Below, piece by piece: positions 61,501 to 64,000 of a DNA stretch of 64,000 nucleotides. Both the position numbers and the translations under genes were made by a program. A model generated the notes under the pieces. It was given only the letters and a program-made list of their open reading frames with translations, was not told the origin of the DNA and ran no database searches. Every line of letters starts with the position of its first letter. The first letter of the stretch is position 1. Origin of the DNA: Pontederia crassipes (Eukaryota; Streptophyta; Magnoliopsida; Commelinales; Pontederiaceae); contig CM060195.1 in NCBI GenBank assembly GCA_030549335.1, forward strand, positions 15,307,501-15,371,500, given 5' to 3'.

Positions 61501-64000
61501 TAAGACTCTAATCCCCAAGAGCTTTATCATTGATTGTAACGGTTCAACTTCGGATTGCAATAGAGTTAGAGTTCTAAAGATCTATCACCTCTTAGGACAC
61601 CCAAATGTTGTAATAAGTATCTATAACTTATAGCTTTGAACCTAACTCTAAGACTCTAAATCCCAAGAGCGTTATCTTTGATTGTAACGGTTCAACTTTG
61701 GTTTGAAATAGTGTTAAAGTTCTAAAGATCTATCACCTCTTAGGACACCCAAAGGTTGTAATAAGTATCTATAACTTATAACTTTGAACCTTACTCCAAG
61801 ACTCTAATCCCCAAGTGCTTTATCTTTGATTGTAACGGTTCAACTTCGGTTTGAAATAGAGTTAAAGTTCTAAAGATCTATCACCACTTAGGACACCCAA
61901 AGGTTGTAATAAGTATCTATAACTTATAGCTTTGAACCTAACTCTAAGACTCTAATCCCCAAGAGCTTTTTCATTGATTGTGACGGTTCAACTTCGGTTT
62001 GCAATAGAGTTAGAGTTCTAAAGATCTATCACCTCTTAGGACACCCAAAGGTTGTAATAAGTATCTATAACTTATAACTTTGAACCTAACTCTAAGACTC
62101 TAATCCCCAAGAGCGTTATCTTTGATTGTAACGGTTCAACTTCGGTTTGAAATAGAGTTAAAGTTCTAAAGACCTATCACCTCTTAGGACACCCAAAGGT
62201 TGTAATAAGTATCTATAACTTATAACTTTGAATCTTGCTCTAAGACTCTAATCCCCAAGAGCTTTATCTTTGATTGTAACGGTTCAACTTCGGTTTGAAA
62301 TAGAGTTAAAGTTCTAAAGATCTATCACCACTTAGGACACCCAAAGGTTGTAATAAGTATCTATAACTTATAGTTTTGAACCTTACTCCAAGACTCTAAT
62401 CCCCAAGAGCGTTATCTTTGATTGTAACGGTTCAACTTCGATTTGAAATAGAGTTAAAGTTCTAAACATCTATCACCTCTTAGGACACCCAAAGGTTGTA
62501 TTAAGTATCTATAACTTATAGCTTTGAACCTAACTCTAAGACTCTAATCCCCAAGAGCTTTATCTTTGATTGTAACGGTTCAACTTCGGTTTGAAATAGA
62601 GTTAAAGTTCTAAACATCTATCACCTCTTAGGACACCCAAAGGTTGTATTAAGTATCTATAACTTATAGCTTTGAACCTAACTCTAAGACTCTAATCCCC
62701 AAGAGCGTTATCTTTGATTGTAACGGTTCAACTTCGGTTTCAAATAGAGTTAAAGTTCTAAAGATCTATCACCTCTTAGGACACCCAAAGGTTGTAATAA
62801 GTATCTATAACTTATAGCTTTGAACCTAACTCTAAGACTCTAATCCCCAAGAGCATTATCTTTGATTGTAACGGTTCAACTTTGGTTTGAAATAGAGTTA
62901 AAGTTCTAAAGATCTATCACCTCTTAGGACACCCAAAGGTTGTAATAAGTATCTATAACTTATAACTTTGAACCTTACTCCAAGACTCTAATCCCCAAGA
63001 GCTTTATTTTTGATTGTAACGGTTCAACTTCGGTTTGAAATAGAGTTAAAGTTCTAAAGATCTATCACCACCTAGGACACCCAAAGGTTGTAATAAGTAT
63101 CTATAACTTATAGCTTTGAACCTAACTCTAAGACTCTAATCCCCAAGAGCTTTATCATTGATTGTGACGGTTCAACTTCGGATTGCAATAGAGTTAGAGT
63201 TCTAAAGATCTATCACCTTTTAGGACACCCAAAGGTTGTAATAAGTATCTATAACTTATAGCTTTGAACCTAACTCTAAGACTCTAATCCCCAAGAGCGT
63301 TATCTTTGATTGTAACAGTTCAACTTCGGTTTGAAATAGAGTTAAAGTTCTAAACATCTATTACCTCTTAGGACACCCAAAGGTTGTATTAAGTATCTAT
63401 AACTTATAGCTTTGAACCTAACTCTAAGACTCTAATCCCCAAGAGCTTTATCTTTGATTGTAACGGTTCAACTTCGGTTTGAAATAGAGTTAAAGTTCTA
63501 AACATCTATCACCTCTTAGGACACCCAAAGGTTGTATTAAGTATCTATAACTTATAGCTTTGAACCTAACTCTAAGACTCTAATCCCCAAGAGCATTATC
63601 TTTGATTGTAACGGTTCAACTTCGGTTTCAAATAGAGTTAAAGTTCTAAAGATCTATCACCTCTTAGGACACCCAAAGGTTGTAATAAGTATCTATAACT
63701 TATAGCTTTGAACCTTACTCTAAGACTCTAATCCCCAAGAGCTTTATCTTTGATTGTAACGGTTCAACTTCGGTTTCAAATGGAGTTAAAGTTCTAAAGA
63801 TCTATCACCTCTTAGGACACCCAAAGGTTGTAATAAGTATCTATAACTTATAGCTTTGAACCTTACTCTAAGACTCTAATCCCCAAGAGCTTTATCTTTG
63901 ATTGTAATGGTTCAACTTCGGTTTAAAATAGAGTTAAAGTTCTAAAGATCTATCACCTCTTAGGACACCCAAAGGTTGTAATAAGTATCTATAACTTATA
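34600..64000 (+). repeat. Right block, right-type domain with 10-monomer register (1,480 bp)
   Basis: Monomers here mostly carry GAGCTTTATC, CCTAACTC, CTCCAAGAC, GTATTAAGTATC, CATCTATCACC and GATTGCAATAG variants that are rare or absent further left. The marker TAACAAGCAT occurs at 35861, 37193, 38673, 40892, 43260, 44740, 45036, 46220, 47700, 48440, 50512, 51992, 52732, 55247, 56727, 58207, 59983 and 61463. Seven of the 17 spacings are exactly 1,480 bp (10 monomers). The rest are other whole-monomer values, such as 296, 740, 1,184, 1,332, 1,776, 2,072 and 2,368 bp, or one base short of one (2,219 and 2,515). This is a 10-monomer higher-order repeat disturbed by unequal exchange. Confidence 0.87.
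44700..62700 (+). repeat. Nested long-range segment duplications (4.3-5.8 kb registers)
   Basis: Above the 10-monomer level, blocks repeat at 5,772 bp (39 monomers: 44740/50512, 46721/52493, 53449/59221), 4,292 bp (29 monomers: 47700/51992, 48201/52493, 48440/52732) and 4,736 bp (32 monomers: 55247/59983, 56370/61106, 56727/61463). Markers include TAACAAGCAT, AGTTTTTTCATTG, CACCTTTTAGG and CAACTACGG. Some blocks match in two registers, which indicates successive rounds of duplication. Confidence 0.8.

Larger units (their letters stand above)
23103..64000 (+). repeat. 148-bp satellite array, right block
   Basis: About 276 head-to-tail monomers of the same family and orientation as the left block, running off the right edge. 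Phase is kept throughout; the few indels seen are single-base losses, for example near 26111, 28774, 38958 and 53103. Two variant domains meet near 34.6 kb. No gene, RNA gene or further transposon is seen anywhere in these 40.9 kb. Confidence 0.97.

Noticed and set aside
23103-64000. Possible further gene or transposon hidden in the right block
   Set aside because: The 148-bp phase was followed through the block without any non-satellite segment.

Overview
The window is plant-type nuclear heterochromatin: one very large satellite-DNA block interrupted by one LTR retrotransposon and one solo LTR. A plant origin is inferred from the LTR element, whose primer-binding site matches initiator tRNA-Met and whose protease and 3' tail look like those of plant Ty3/gypsy elements. 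I do not recognise the satellite and cannot name the species. I see no host protein-coding gene, rRNA, tRNA or CRISPR array.

Layout. (1) 1-16005: satellite with a basic monomer of 148 bp, all copies in one orientation, continuing off the left edge. Monomer variants recur in order: first an 11-monomer pattern, then 22- and 23-monomer units of 3,256, 3,402 and 3,402 bp. (2) 16006-21224: a 5,219-bp LTR retrotransposon with two 689-bp LTRs (TGATA...TATCA), a 5-bp target-site duplication ATCTA, a tRNA-iMet primer-binding site and a polypurine tract. (3) 21225-22413: exactly eight monomers plus the 5-bp target copy. (4) 22414-23102: a solo LTR of the same family, in the same monomer position and with the same ATCTA flanks. 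(5) 23103-64000: satellite again, off the right edge. A left domain runs to about 34.6 kb and includes an 18-monomer tandem duplication of 2,663 bp. A right domain has different diagnostic bases and a prevailing 10-monomer register of 1,480 bp. There are roughly 390 monomers in total.

The retrotransposon carries one frame (17753-20224) broken by a single internal TGA. Its first part joins a short coiled-coil Gag N-terminus directly to a retropepsin-like domain whose active-site triad reads D-S-E instead of D-S/T-G. Its second part is a 625-codon frame of unknown function with an internal in-frame tandem duplication of about 507/519 bp. No complete reverse transcriptase, RNase H, integrase or chromodomain is present, so the element looks non-autonomous. 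The LTRs differ at only 3 of 689 positions by my reading, so the insertion is young.

The solo LTR shares its target site, the monomer before it and at least six monomer variants after it with the full element. It is therefore best explained as a second copy of the same insertion, made by unequal exchange in the satellite and then reduced by LTR-LTR recombination. The likeliest novelties are the satellite family with its layered higher-order registers, and the unusual non-autonomous element with its repeat-containing orphan frame and duplicated polypurine-tract/LTR boundary. All alignments and counts were made by eye.
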